Counted from the stretch's first letter, positions 47,445 through 57,906 are shown. The stretch: DNA of 64,000 bases from JAGXRK01 sp963714415 (GCA_963714415.1 CAVQOL010000001.1:62001-126000); one strand, 5' to 3'. The notes: generated from the letters alone by a model not told the origin. Numbers and translations: made by a program.

Positions 47445-48889
47445 CCAAAATCATTTTATGTGTTTGTATGAACTCTCCGGAACGCAACTGATAAAAATAA
47501 ACTCCGCTTGAAAGTCTGCTTCCATCAAATTCAACCTCATAAGTTCCCGTAGGTTTGTATTCATCAACAATAGTTGCAACCTCTTTTCCGAGGACATCAT
47601 AAACTTTAAGACTTACATAACTATTAACTAATAACTGATAACTAATAACTGTTTTGGGATTAAACGGATTCGGATAGTTCTGATAAAGTTCAAATGTCAA
47701 AGGCTGATCTTTTTCATTATCAATACCGGTAATGTTAAGCTTTGTAAGCGTCGTAATTCCCTCGTCAGGAACTATTTGACATAAAACAACTTTTCCGGAA
47801 TCTGTAGCCAAGGAAGCCAACGTATCAATCCTGCCGGATTGTGAAACCAGAACATTGTCCCAATCTTCAGGTATAGTAACGTATGCTGATAAAGGATAAT
47901 TATAAATTTCATCAGCAAGATTGTCTGTTATTTCAATTTCAATTTCATATTGTGTCGATGAAATAACCTGATACTCACAGTTATCTCTTTGCTTCATATA
48001 TCGAACAACATTTCCGGTAGTTTCCACCCATATTTCCTTATTTTCTGATCTTGTATTTATCCAGTCGCACAAATTAGTAAACCATTCGTTTGTAATTGGT
48101 TCATACAATCCTTCTGAAACCAAATCCCGGTAACTCTGATTGCGGAACGATCTCGTGAATCATCATTATTGCCCACTCCTCATTTAATATTGAGTTATGA
48201 GTCCAGTTCATAAAACTGTATAGTTCATCAAGATCATCGGCAAGAGTATTTCGCGGCAGATTAAAATGAACAACGTAGGAATTCAAATCATAGAAATAAT
48301 CAAGTGAATAGTAGTTTGGTTCTTCACCCGCACTTCTTCCCGTTTCGTAAAATAATGATGCCAGTGAATCAACAAATTGATTTCTTTCGGAATAAGGATA
48401 AGCCAGCGTAATACATTTTTTATCAGGAATTCTCTTTTCAATTTCTTTTTTCGATTGATATAATTCATATAAAACTGTTCCTTCAGTCAGAGTATCGCCG
48501 ACAGGAAGTATTGTAAGAGAGTCGTGATTCATTGTATGAGAAGCTATTTCATGCCCTTCCTGTGAAAGTTCAATAAACATCGGCCAGGTACCGTATCGCC
48601 ATATTCCAGGTAAAGAGTCAGTAAGATATGGAGGCATAACATTAAACGTTCCTTTGAATCCGAACTGGTTAAGAATTGGCTTTGCACTCTGATAATGAAA
48701 AAGATATCCGTCATCAAAAGAGAAAGAAAATGCCGATTGTTTATCATCAGACCATTTTGCTACTCTGACTTTTACCGAATCAATGGAAAAAGATTGGCTA
48801 ATCGAAATATTATTTGCTATTAACATCAATACAAATAATTGTATCAATATGGATAAAAGGTTGCTCTTTAGTAAAAATTTGAGATTCAT
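47437..48889 (-). CDS. Secreted polysaccharide deacetylase with T9SS C-terminal tail (frameshifted)
   Basis: The front frame (48889-48101) has a signal peptide and an NodB-like catalytic domain: AFSFSFDDGYLFHY (metal Asp), HEIASHTMNHDSL (the HxxxH metal pair) and MMIHEIVPQ. Near 48115 the frame must change, and the second frame continues (LVSEGLYEPITNEWFTNLCD) to a beta-rich domain and the sorting tail FELYQNYPNPFNPKT... ending YFYQLRSGEFIQTHKMILAK. This FNPxT to KMIL tail is the T9SS type A signal seen in Ignavibacteria and Bacteroidetes. The enzyme is probably exported to the surface to deacetylate a glycan. Its stop overlaps the convergent methyltransferase gene end by eight bases. Confidence 0.8.
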
Positions 48890-49072
48890 CTTTGCGTAAA
48901 TCGTTCTTTTTTATTTCTTTTTAACATATAACAAATTAATTGTACAAAAATCACACCGCAAATTTTTTACAATGTCATCTACGTTTCAATAACACTACTG
49001 TTTTTATAATCATATTCTTGTTTTTTTAAGTAAAGAAAAGTATAAACATTTAAGATTCTTAAAAATACATTC

Positions 49073-51850
49073 TCATACCAAATACTCCTTCAAATACTTT
49101 CCAGTCCAAGACTTTTTATTTTCAACAATTTCTTCCGGAGTTCCTGTTACAACAACTTCCCCACCTTTATCTCCCGCTTCCGGACCAAGATCAATTATAT
49201 AATCCGCACATTTTATTACATCAAGGTTATGTTCAATGATGACGATGGAATTATTTCTATCAAGAAGAAGATTAAAACAATTCAGGAGTTTTGAAATATC
49301 GTGGAAATGAAGTCCTGTTGTAGGCTCATCAAATATGAAGAGAACATGTCTTCTTTCTCTCTGAGCTGTAAGATGTGAGGCAAGTTTTATTCGTTGGGCT
49401 TCGCCTCCTGATAATGTATTTGATGGCTGACCGAGTTTTATATATCCTAATCCAACATCTGCAAGCAGTTGAAGAAGTCTTGTAATTCTATCATTGCCTT
49501 CAAAGAAAACCAGGGATTCATCAACGGTCATTTGAAGAACATCGACAAGATTTTTACCGCGGTAAGTAATCTCACGTATTTCTTTTTTGAATCGTGTACC
49601 TTCACAGTCTTCACACTGAAGATAAAGATCCGCAAGGAATTGCATTTCAACTTTTATGAAGCCGTCGCCCTGGCAGGTTTCACATCTTCCGCCGGGAACG
49701 TTAAAAGAAAAATATCCCGGTCTATATCCTTTTGCTCTTGCCTGATGCGTTGATGCAAACAACTCTCTTATCAGTTCAAAAACTTTTATATAACTGGCAG
49801 GATTTGATCTTGGAGATTTACCAATAGGTGACTGATCAACTATAACAACGCCATCAATATACTCTGCACCTTTAATATCCTTGTACTTGCCAATAAATGA
49901 AGGGGCATTTCCAAAATATTTTGCTATTCCGGCATAAAGAATATCGTGAACAAGCGTACTCTTCCCTGAACCGCTTACTCCTGTTACAACAACAAATTTG
50001 TTTAATGGAATTTCAATATCCAATTTTTTAAGATTGTTTTCCGCAGCGCCGGTAATTTTAATTGATTTAGTTTTCTTTGTGTTTCTTTTTTCAGGTAATG
50101 GAATTTTTATCTCACCTAGTAAATATTTTCCTGTAAGAGAATTTTTATTTTTCATCACTTCGGTGTAATGTCCCATGGAAACAATCTCACCGCCTTTAAT
50201 ACCAGCATCCGGACCCATATCAACAAGCAGATCGGCTTCTTTCATCATATATGCATCGTGTTCAACAACTAGTACAGTATTACCAATATCGCGAAGATTT
50301 TTTAAGATGTTTATTAGTTTTGAATTATCTCTTGGATGAAGTCCGATGCTCGGTTCATCAAGCACATACAAAGTTCCAACTAAAGCAGAGCCAAGCGAGG
50401 TCGCAAGATTTATTCGCTGTGTTTCTCCACCTGATAAGGTGCTGCTTAATCTATCAAGAGTTAAGTAACCAATACCAACATTATTAAGAAACTGTAATCG
50501 CTTAATTATTTCTTTTAAAACTCTTTCAGCAACCTGCAAATCGTAATCAGAAAGTTGCAATTCTTCAAAGATAGTTAATGACTGTTCTATTGGAAGTTTA
50601 ACTATGTCGTGAATCGATTTACCGTCTATCTTAACTTGCTGTGCTTCCCTTCTTAATCGTGTTCCTTTGCAAGCCGGACAGGTTGTATAACCCCGGTAAC
50701 GGGAGAGCAGAACTCTTATATGCATTTTATAAGTTTTGCTTTCTAGATTCTCAAAAAATCTGTCTATTCCTTTATACTTTACAAATCCATTTCTGAGCAA
50801 TTTTATTTGCTCTTCGCTTAAATCTTTATAAGGAATGTTCAGAGGAATTCCAACACTCTTTGCACTTTGTATTAATTCTCTCTGATGAGCGCTGTATTTT
50901 GCAGAACGGAACGGAGCAAGAGCGCCATCCATTAAGCTTAAGTTTGGATTCGGCACAACAAGATTCATATCGATTCCAACTACCTTACTGAATCCCTGGC
51001 AAACGGGACAAGCACCAAACGGATTATTAAATGAAAAGAAACGCGGTTCAGGTTCTTCGTATCTTATTCCGCAGCATTCATAAAATTTGTTGAATTCAGT
51101 TTGTTCATTTGTATCGATATTGATTAATGCTAATCTGTTCTCACCTTCCTTAAATGTAACTTCGATTGAATCAGAAAGTCTTTCTCTAACTTCGCCTTTA
51201 TTTACTTTGAATCTTTCAACAACAACACGAACATCATTTTTATTTTTTGGTTTTACTTCTTTTTCATTAAGATCGAAAAGAGCATTATTATAATAAATTC
51301 TGAAGAAACCTCTTTTTTTAAGATGTTCCAGTTCATCTTTTATGCTGTGTCCTTCGTGATCAGGAAGCGGGAATGTTAAATAAAATTTTGTTCCATCCGC
51401 TTGTTTCTCAAGCCAGTCAGCAACAGTACTTGTTGTAGCTTTCTTAACTTCTTTGCCGCATCGAAAGCAAATAGTCTTTCCTATTCTAGCAAATAACAAT
51501 CTTAAATAATCATAAACTTCAGTTGTTGTTCCAACCGTGGAACGGCTGTTACGCGCACCGGATTTCTGTTCGATTGCGACTGCTGGAGAAATGCCCGTAA
51601 TTAAATCAACATCGGGTTTGTTCATTCTTTCCAGAAACTGACGGGCATACGCTGAAAGACTTTCGACATATCTTCTTTGTCCTTCGGCATAGATTGTATC
51701 AAAGACCAATGATGATTTACCGCTCCCGCTTACGCCGGTAAATACAATCAGTTTATTGCGCGGAATTTCGAAACTTAGATTTTTAAGATTATGCTGACGA
51801 GCACCACGGACAATTATTTTCTTTTCTTTTTTACTATTGTTTTTATTCAT
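49073..51850 (-). CDS. uvrA: Excinuclease ABC subunit A
   Basis: A 925-residue UvrA, full length for the family. It has two ABC ATPase halves with Walker A sites GVSGSGKSSLVFDT (near residue 40) and GVSGSGKSTLVHDI (near 640), ABC signatures LSGGETQR and LSGGEAQR, and zinc-finger cysteine pairs (ACPVCQGF, CPACKGTR, CETCQGDGF with CEDCEGTRF). It recognises bulky DNA lesions with UvrB. The frame is clean, which shows that not all large genes here carry indels. The upstream 51851-52035 interval shows nothing else. Confidence 0.96.
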   Translation of the reverse strand: MNKNNSKKEKKIIVRGARQHNLKNLSFEIPRNKLIVFTGVSGSGKSSLVFDTIYAEGQRRYVESLSAYARQFLERMNKPDVDLITGISPAVAIEQKSGARNSRSTVGTTTEVYDYLRLLFARIGKTICFRCGKEVKKATTSTVADWLEKQADGTKFYLTFPLPDHEGHSIKDELEHLKKRGFFRIYYNNALFDLNEKEVKPKNKNDVRVVVERFKVNKGEVRERLSDSIEVTFKEGENRLALINIDTNEQTEFNKFYECCGIRYEEPEPRFFSFNNPFGACPVCQGFSKVVGIDMNLVVPNPNLSLMDGALAPFRSAKYSAHQRELIQSAKSVGIPLNIPYKDLSEEQIKLLRNGFVKYKGIDRFFENLESKTYKMHIRVLLSRYRGYTTCPACKGTRLRREAQQVKIDGKSIHDIVKLPIEQSLTIFEELQLSDYDLQVAERVLKEIIKRLQFLNNVGIGYLTLDRLSSTLSGGETQRINLATSLGSALVGTLYVLDEPSIGLHPRDNSKLINILKNLRDIGNTVLVVEHDAYMMKEADLLVDMGPDAGIKGGEIVSMGHYTEVMKNKNSLTGKYLLGEIKIPLPEKRNTKKTKSIKITGAAENNLKKLDIEIPLNKFVVVTGVSGSGKSTLVHDILYAGIAKYFGNAPSFIGKYKDIKGAEYIDGVVIVDQSPIGKSPRSNPASYIKVFELIRELFASTHQARAKGYRPGYFSFNVPGGRCETCQGDGFIKVEMQFLADLYLQCEDCEGTRFKKEIREITYRGKNLVDVLQMTVDESLVFFEGNDRITRLLQLLADVGLGYIKLGQPSNTLSGGEAQRIKLASHLTAQRERRHVLFIFDEPTTGLHFHDISKLLNCFNLLLDRNNSIVIIEHNLDVIKCADYIIDLGPEAGDKGGEVVVTGTPEEIVENKKSWTGKYLKEYLV

Positions 51851-52035
51851 AAAGAAATATCAATTCCAAAAGGTAACAATCATAATTCATAAAAGTTTGA
51901 ATTTATAGAATATTAATTTAATAATATTTTTAGCAGGAATAATAAGAAATGTTGGCAGCAAGTACTTCCGAAAACAGATAGGTACCTGCTACGAATAGCT
52001 TAATAATTCAGCAAGAAATAACCTTTAAAACAGTT

Positions 52036-53067
52036 TTAATTCGCACCTTTTTCCAGTGCTTTTAACTCACCTATTTTTGCATCCAGCAACTTTATCTTTT
52101 CATTCAACTCAAGAATCTTTGTATCAATTTGTTCTTCAAACTCGGCTTTATCCCAATAACCCCTGTCTTCAAAATAGCCTTTAAAGAGCCAGTTGTATTT
52201 TAAGGCTTCCATATTTTCAGCCAGACGAGATGCACCAAGTTTCGTGTCTTCGGTAACAGTCACAAGATTTTTTAGAATCTGATTAAGCGATTCCGCTTCT
52301 TTACCTTTATCAGTTAGAAGCGAACCCATCAAACCTTTGCCCTCCTGAACACCACTCATTAGAGTATCTATATCTGTAACGACTTTATTAATATTATTCA
52401 CAACATCTTGAACACCGTTGCCAAGGTCATCAAATAAAACAATTACATCTTTTAAATCATTAGTTAGATTTATTAAACTACTATCAGCGCTCTTTGTCAA
52501 ATTAGTAGCGGCATAATAAAGTTCTTCATCCTTCAATATTTTACCTAAAGTTCCTTCACCGCGATTTATTCTGTCCATAACTTCTGCCAGATTTTTTGTC
52601 ATTTCTTTTGTGAATGCAAGAATTCCCTGTGTTTCTCCCATCACTTCAGCAAAACCCAATGGTTCTTTAGATTGAATTGTTCCGCCATCTGCTACTTCTT
52701 TAAAATTTTCATCGCCCATAGAAATCATCATTATTTTATTACCTACTAAACCTTCTGTTTCAATAGTAGCTGTAGAGTTTTCTCTTATGAATCTTTTAAT
52801 ATTAGTTTTTATCCGCATTGAAATTTCAATCTTTCCTGAAACATCGTCAACAATTTTTATCTCTTTTACAGCTCCCACATCAATGCCGCCGAATCTTACA
52901 GAAGCACCATTTCGTAAGCCTTCTATATTATCGAAGTATGCTTTTACAGTAAAAGTGGAAGCGAATAACTGATCTTTATTTCCAAGCAGGAATATTCCAA
53001 CAACGAGTAAAGCGCTTCCAAGAAAAATAAAAATTCCTAATTTTGCGGTTGCTAAACCTTTCTCCAT
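52036..53067 (-). CDS. mlaD: MCE/MlaD-family substrate-binding protein
   Basis: A 343-residue membrane-anchored MCE protein. It has an N-terminal helix (LGIFIFLGSALLVVGIFLLG) and then the MCE domain (FTVKAYFDNIEGLRNGASVR, FGGIDVGAVKEI, VGNKIMMISMG). A long helical C-terminal part (about 130-340) has coiled-coil-like heptads. MCE proteins bind phospholipids for ABC transporters that keep outer-membrane asymmetry. It overlaps the ATPase stop by one base (TAATG). With MlaF and MlaE it forms the mlaEFD set. Confidence 0.88.
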   Translation of the reverse strand: MEKGLATAKLGIFIFLGSALLVVGIFLLGNKDQLFASTFTVKAYFDNIEGLRNGASVRFGGIDVGAVKEIKIVDDVSGKIEISMRIKTNIKRFIRENSTATIETEGLVGNKIMMISMGDENFKEVADGGTIQSKEPLGFAEVMGETQGILAFTKEMTKNLAEVMDRINRGEGTLGKILKDEELYYAATNLTKSADSSLINLTNDLKDVIVLFDDLGNGVQDVVNNINKVVTDIDTLMSGVQEGKGLMGSLLTDKGKEAESLNQILKNLVTVTEDTKLGASRLAENMEALKYNWLFKGYFEDRGYWDKAEFEEQIDTKILELNEKIKLLDAKIGELKALEKGAN

Positions 53068-53816
53068 TATTTGCTCCTGTTATTCTCTTTAACAATTTCG
53101 TGACTGAAGAAATTTCTTAAAAATGGATCGCTCGATGAAGTTAATTCAGGTATTGTTCCCTTATATTGAATTTCACTATCGTTTAAAACAATTGCCCTGT
53201 CGGCTATGATCTTTGCGCACAGTAAATCATGCGTTACAATTATTGAGGTTATATTTAATGATTTTTGCATATCAAGAATAAGCTCACTTATTTCTTTTGA
53301 TGTTATAGGATCTAAACCTGTAGTCGGTTCATCATAAAGCATTAACTTTGGTTCTGTAATAATAGAACGGGCTAATCCAATTCTTTTTTTCATACCTCCC
53401 GAAAGTTCTGCGGGCATTTTATCAATAGCTTCTTCAAGTGTAACCTTTTTAAGAACTGCCCTTATTTTTTCTTCTCTCTCTTTAGGAGTGAAATTAAAAT
53501 GTCTGATTAAAGGAAATTCCAGGTTTTGCCTTACACTCATAGAATCATATAAAGCAGCACTCTGAAATAAAAATCCCAACTGTTTTCTTACTTCATTTAA
53601 TTTTTTTGTGTTCAGCTCAAGAACATCAACACCATCAATTTTAATGTCACCGGAATCAGGTTCTAATAATCTAACTATACATTTAAGCAAAACACTTTTT
53701 CCGGTGCCGCTTCTTCCGAAGACGACAAAATTTTCACCATTCATCACATCAAGAGAAACATCGTTAAGCACGACAAGCTCGTTAAACTGCATATGCAGAT
53801 TATTTATTTCAACCAT
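53067..53816 (-). CDS. mlaF: Mla-type ABC transporter ATPase
   Basis: A 249-residue ABC ATPase: Walker A GRSGTGKSVLLK, signature LSGGMKKRIGLAR, Walker B LMLYDEPTTGLDP and H-loop IVTHD. The SGGMKKR signature and the LDPITS D-loop are typical of MlaF. I choose ATG 53816, which begins MVEINNLHMQ, as in the family. Longer starts at 53834 and 53840 would overlap mlaE by 16-22 bases, and none has a clear ribosome site. Confidence 0.9.
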   Translation of the reverse strand: MVEINNLHMQFNELVVLNDVSLDVMNGENFVVFGRSGTGKSVLLKCIVRLLEPDSGDIKIDGVDVLELNTKKLNEVRKQLGFLFQSAALYDSMSVRQNLEFPLIRHFNFTPKEREEKIRAVLKKVTLEEAIDKMPAELSGGMKKRIGLARSIITEPKLMLYDEPTTGLDPITSKEISELILDMQKSLNITSIIVTHDLLCAKIIADRAIVLNDSEIQYKGTIPELTSSSDPFLRNFFSHEIVKENNRSK

Positions 53817-53818
53817 TT

Positions 53819-54595
53819 TTAAATTGTCGGCCATAACCACAACGTAACTTTAACAAGTATCATATCAAAAATTAAAATAAGAAGAGAGGCTACAACAACT
53901 GCTGTCGTTGATGCTCTTCCTACGCCTTCGGTTCCATTTGTTGCAGTGTACCCTTTATAAGAACCGACGACTCCAACGATAAATCCAAAAACGAAAGTTT
54001 TTGCCACGCCGGGGATTGCATCACCAAATTCAACCGAAAGAATAACGGCTCCGGTGTAATATTCCCACGTCATATTTTGAACAAGAACAACAGCAATATA
54101 AGAACCTATCAATGCAATAAAGATAACATAAACTGTAAGTAACGGTAGTATAAATGTTGTAGCAAATATTCTTGTAACAACGAGAAATTTAAATGGGTTA
54201 ATAGCTGAAACTTCCATTGCATCGATTTGTTCAGTCACACGCATAGATCCTAGTTCAGCACCAATTCCCGAGCTTACTCTTCCTGCAAATATTAAAGCTG
54301 TTAAAATCGGACCAATTTCTCTAACAATTGAAATTCCAACGGAACCTGGTAAAAATGCTTCCGCTCCGAAACGTGCCAGTACGGGTTGAGTCTGCATTGC
54401 CAGCACTAACCCAATTATGAACCCGGTTAAACTTACAATTGGAAGAGTTTTCATTCCAAGTTCAACCATATGTTTTCTAATTTCAACAACTTCATAAGGC
54501 GGGATAAATATTTGCTTGAAGAAATCTATTGAGAATTGGGTTAATCCGCCAATCATCAAAAAGAATTCATTCATTCTGTCGTTAAAATTTTGCAT
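53819..54595 (-). CDS. mlaE: Mla-type ABC transporter permease
   Basis: A 258-residue MlaE/YrbE permease with five or six helices. The family core is LVLAMQTQPVLARFGAE, IVREIGPILTALIFAGRVSSGIGAELGSMRVTEQIDA, the coupling-helix motif, followed by MEVSAINPFKFLVVTR. It starts the three-gene operon. It works with MlaF and MlaD in phospholipid movement between membranes. Confidence 0.93.
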   Translation of the reverse strand: MQNFNDRMNEFFLMIGGLTQFSIDFFKQIFIPPYEVVEIRKHMVELGMKTLPIVSLTGFIIGLVLAMQTQPVLARFGAEAFLPGSVGISIVREIGPILTALIFAGRVSSGIGAELGSMRVTEQIDAMEVSAINPFKFLVVTRIFATTFILPLLTVYVIFIALIGSYIAVVLVQNMTWEYYTGAVILSVEFGDAIPGVAKTFVFGFIVGVVGSYKGYTATNGTEGVGRASTTAVVVASLLILIFDMILVKVTLWLWPTI

Positions 54596-54807
54596 TATGG
54601 AATTATTAGTATCGACTTATTTCACGAATTGTTTTTCTGATTAGTTAATCTGTCCAAAAATAATGAAAAATGACTGACATTAAAAGTTAGATCTTTCACA
54701 AACAAACTCAATTAAAAATTGCTGATATTATTATTTAATTTATTGATTCTGGATACAAAACAAAAAATATATTTAGAATCCAGCCTCAAGAAACGAGCAA
54801 CCCGCAT

Positions 54808-55179
54808 CTAGTCAAAAGCATTCCTATAATGTGTTATTTGAGGCTTGGTTTCTCTGTTCCAAATAATAGCAACTACATCAAAGCGGCATTCAACTTCTTT
54901 TATTTCTTTTTCATAAAGATATGATTCTGCTATTTTTTTCAACTGCTTTATTTTGCTTTTTGTGATTGCATATTCAGGTTCACCAAATTCCAGATTTTGT
55001 CTTGTTTTTACTTCAACAAAAACAAGATAACCATCGAATTTATCTTTAACAATTATATCAATCTCGCCATGCCCGAACCTGTAGTTCCTGGTCACCAATT
55101 CAAACCCATTTTTTAAAAGGTAATCTACGGCAATATCTTCGCCTTCCTGTCCGATTGTTTTTTTGTTGGATTCATTCAT
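54808..55179 (-). CDS. yraN: YraN-family (UPF0102) nuclease-like protein
   Basis: A 123-residue protein of the UPF0102 family: GQEGEDIAVDYLLKNGFEL, NYRFGHGEIDIIVKD and YLVFVEVKTRQNLEFGEPEY. The E-x-D and E-V-K residues form a restriction-endonuclease-like core, but no activity is generally known. I choose ATG 55179; a TTG at 55191 would add four residues. Confidence 0.88.
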   Translation of the reverse strand: MNESNKKTIGQEGEDIAVDYLLKNGFELVTRNYRFGHGEIDIIVKDKFDGYLVFVEVKTRQNLEFGEPEYAITKSKIKQLKKIAESYLYEKEIKEVECRFDVVAIIWNRETKPQITHYRNAFD

Positions 55180-55218
55180 ATTGTTTAACAATTATAAAAG
55201 TTATCAAATTATGCCTTG

Positions 55219-55286
55219 CAGGTCGCTCCGATGGAGCTTAATAAAATTTCATTATTTTACTACAAACAGGTCGTCCCTCCGGGACT
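55219..55286. repeat. 68-bp direct repeat, left copy beside the IS200-like gene
   Basis: Matches 56123-56190 with two substitutions. It contains GCTCC...GGAGC and GTCCCTCCGGGAC hairpins joined by ATTTCATTATTTTACTAC. Together with the right copy it flanks the transposase at 55639-56100. Confidence 0.85.
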
Positions 55287-55638
55287 TTTTTATTTATCGA
55301 TATTGTTCCTAGTTTATCAAAAAAACTATTCATATAGATTGTTTCGTATTTTAGCTCCGTAGGAGCGAACTGTTTGTAAACCATCAAACGAAAAAACAAT
55401 CTGGCGCTATAGGAGTAAACTGTTCAATCTGCATAATTGTCAGATATTGTCCAAGGCAATCATGATTGTTCATTGAAACAATTTTTACATACTATGATCT
55501 TTTTAGCATTTACTCCGTAGGAGTTACCTGTTTGTAATTACTCAAATGTAAAAAATATTTTAGCTCCGTAGGAGCGAACTGTTTTAAGCATCTATTAGCC
55601 TATAAATAATTAACAAAACTCATTTGAACACCATAAAA
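55287..55638. repeat. Cluster of short REP-like palindromes
   Basis: At least four hairpins of the form TAGCTCCGTAGGAGCGAACTG: GCTCC gta GGAGC at 55353-55365 and 55563-55575, ACTCC gta GGAGT at 55512-55524, and a degenerate copy near 55405-55420. Each is followed by CTGTTTGTAA or a close variant. The interval has no coding frame. Confidence 0.75.
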
Positions 55639-56100
55639 TTATTCTATCCATTTAAATAAATATTTTTCATCATATTCAATTTCAAACTTTTCTAATAATT
55701 CGATGTATTCTTCCCTGAATGTCTTCTTTTGATGATGTTTTTCCTGATTTAAAATATATTTTATTACGGTATCTATCTGACTTCGTGAATATGAAAACGC
55801 TCCAAATCCTTCCTGCCAATTAAACTTTCCCTTTATTAGTTGGTTATCATTAATATGTTTTGATGAACCAGCTTTAATATCTCTTACTAATTCCGAAATG
55901 CATAGTGTCGGTTTCATACCAATAAAAATATGCGAATGATCCGGCATACAAAAAACAGCAAGCATTTTTTGATCACGTTTCTGAACAATCCCGGTGATGT
56001 ATTTTTGTAATTCTTCACGTATTTGTTTTGGTATAAGGTTTTGTCTTCCAAGAACGGTGAAAACAATGTGAATATAAATTTGAGAATATGTGTTAGCCAT
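55639..56100 (-). mobile_element. IS200/REP-associated tyrosine (HUH) transposase
   Basis: A 153-residue Y1-type transposase. HIFIG in MPDHSHIFIG carries the HxH metal pair, and the C-terminal helix SYSRSQIDTVIKYILNQ carries the candidate catalytic tyrosine. Its length and flanking REP-like palindromes fit the RAYT (REP-associated) group rather than an autonomous IS200. The cluster of hairpins on the 3' side and the 68-bp repeats on both sides are the likely substrates. Confidence 0.87.
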
Positions 56101-56122
56101 AAATTGCCATTATAATTATTTA

Positions 56123-56190
56123 CAGATCGCCCCGATGGAGCTTAATAAAATTTCATTATTTTACTACAAACAGGTCGTCCCTCCGGGACT
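56123..56190. repeat. 68-bp direct repeat, right copy
   Basis: Matches 55219-55286 except for two bases. Its left end supplies the last codons and stop of rnhB (SPGGTTCL then TAG). Confidence 0.85.
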
Positions 56191-56799
56191 AATTTTGATA
56201 TTTTCTCTCTCATAAAATTTTTTCAAAAATGTTTTTCTATGCAGTGGTGTTTCACCAAAGATTTTTATTGCTTCAAAATGTTTCCTGGTTGGATAACCTT
56301 TATTCTTCTGCCAACTGTATTGGGGATAATATTCAGATAAACGATTCATAATTCTATCCCTGACAACCTTTGCAATAATTGATGCTGCAGCTATTGTAAA
56401 AGATTTTGAGTCCCCTTTTACAATCGGAATGACAGGAACATCATATTCAAACGATTTATTTCCATCAATAAGAATTATATCCGGCTTGATTTTTAGTCTT
56501 TCAACTGTCGTTTTCATTGCAAGAAGAGAAGCATTAAGAATATTAATCTGATCAATTTTACCATGAGAAATACAGGCTACAGAATAAGCTATTGCATTTT
56601 CCATTATTTTGGGAAAGAGTTCTTCTCTTTTTTTATGGGACAATTTTTTAGAATCGTTAATTCCCTCTAAATAAAAATTACTTGGAAAAATTACGGCGGC
56701 GGCAACAACAGGACCCGCTAAAGGACCACGCCCAGCCTCATCACAACCGGCAAGATATGTTACTCCATTTGATAAATATTTTAAATCAAATTCTTTCAT
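56164..56799 (-). CDS. rnhB: Ribonuclease HII with C-terminus supplied by a repeat
   Basis: A 211-residue RNase HII. CDEAGRGPLAGPVVAAAVIF holds the first catalytic acids, GDSKSFTIAAASIIAKVVRD the second set, and YPQYSWQKNKGYPTRKHFEA the usual end. The ATG overlaps the UbiA stop (ATGA). After RENIKI the sequence enters the 68-bp repeat, so the last eight residues and the stop come from the mobile repeat; the functional core is complete. It removes ribonucleotides from DNA. Confidence 0.93.
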   Translation of the reverse strand: MKEFDLKYLSNGVTYLAGCDEAGRGPLAGPVVAAAVIFPSNFYLEGINDSKKLSHKKREELFPKIMENAIAYSVACISHGKIDQINILNASLLAMKTTVERLKIKPDIILIDGNKSFEYDVPVIPIVKGDSKSFTIAAASIIAKVVRDRIMNRLSEYYPQYSWQKNKGYPTRKHFEAIKIFGETPLHRKTFLKKFYERENIKISPGGTTCL

Positions 56800-57623
56800 T
56801 TGCCAAGATAAATTGCAATTAATCCAAACAGCATATTTAATTTAAGAAGTGAGCTCATTCTTTTCAGATTCTCTTTTGAATGATCTTTATAAATTGATTT
56901 TAAGAAATAAACCAAGAGCGGATTCACTAAAATCATTACAAAAATGAAATATTCAATTTTATAAAGCTGAAATAAAAATGGATATGTTGTGAATAAGACA
57001 AGTACGGCGGTAATTATTAAAATAATTAGTTTCGATTTTTTAATTCCATACCTTGCAGAAAATGTAACAACACCAGCATTTAAATCACCTTCCACATCTT
57101 CTATATCTTTTACAATTTCACGATTAAAGTTTATCAGAAACGCAAATATGGCTGGAATAACAGATGCAGTAACATTCTCGACAACAATCCCGCCAAAAAT
57201 AAAAACCATTCCTGTTAAACAGGCAACAACAAAATTACCTAACAGAATTACTTTTTTAAGAGAGATGGAATAAAGCAACAATTGAATAATTGTAAATAAA
57301 ACAAATCCAAATGCAAGCGGACTTATCCAGAATGAGATTACTAGAGCGATAAAATTCAAGACAGTATAAATTATTATAACTTTATTTTTATTTATTACTC
57401 CTGTTACTAAAGGTCTTCCGGGATGGGCAATCTTATCAATTTCAATATCATAATAATCGTTAATGACATAACCGGCAGCCGCTACCAATGCCGCAGCAAC
57501 TGCAGCAAAAAAAACAGCAGAAAGTGGAAAGGAATTAAGTGAAGCTATGAAAGCAGCAACGATGACACTGAGAAAAGTGATTAAGCAGTTTACCGGGCGG
57601 AATAATTTTATGTAATGAATCAT
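56796..57623 (-). CDS. UbiA-family prenyltransferase
   Basis: A 275-residue membrane prenyltransferase with about eight or nine helices. The two Asp-rich motifs are NDYYDIEIDKIAHPGRPL (near residue 70) and NREIVKDIEDVEGDL (near 170). Its length and the short loops resemble digeranylgeranylglyceryl phosphate synthase-like members, also found in Bacteroidota-Chlorobi relatives. The acceptor is uncertain. It is translationally coupled to rnhB. Confidence 0.85.
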   Translation of the reverse strand: MIHYIKLFRPVNCLITFLSVIVAAFIASLNSFPLSAVFFAAVAAALVAAAGYVINDYYDIEIDKIAHPGRPLVTGVINKNKVIIIYTVLNFIALVISFWISPLAFGFVLFTIIQLLLYSISLKKVILLGNFVVACLTGMVFIFGGIVVENVTASVIPAIFAFLINFNREIVKDIEDVEGDLNAGVVTFSARYGIKKSKLIILIITAVLVLFTTYPFLFQLYKIEYFIFVMILVNPLLVYFLKSIYKDHSKENLKRMSSLLKLNMLFGLIAIYLGK

Positions 57624-57696
57624 AATTCAATTGATGAAAATAAAAATGCTGCTGCAAAATAATTGAAGCAGCCTTTAAAGTATAAGAATTGTAACT

Positions 57697-57906
57697 CTAC
57701 TTATCAAACTCAACTTTTTTATGAGCACCGTCACAAAATGGTTTGTTAGCTGATTGCCCGCATCGGCAAAGGAAAACTTTTCCTTCTTTTACAATTTCAT
57801 TTCCTTCACCATCAACGATAACACAAGTACCTTCTATCAGATATGGTCCTCCTTTAAAATACTTGATTTTAGTTGACTCCTTTGGCTGCGAATTTGAATC
57901 CTGCAT
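57697..57906 (-). CDS. CDGSH iron-sulfur domain protein
   Basis: A 69-residue protein, from ATG 57906 after AGGAGACATTACT (good ribosome site). A longer reading from 57939 adds eleven residues. CRCGQSANKPFCDGAHKKVEF contains the CxC, the third cysteine and the histidine that bind a 2Fe-2S cluster in this family. The binding or redox partner is unknown. Confidence 0.88.
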   Translation of the reverse strand: MQDSNSQPKESTKIKYFKGGPYLIEGTCVIVDGEGNEIVKEGKVFLCRCGQSANKPFCDGAHKKVEFDK

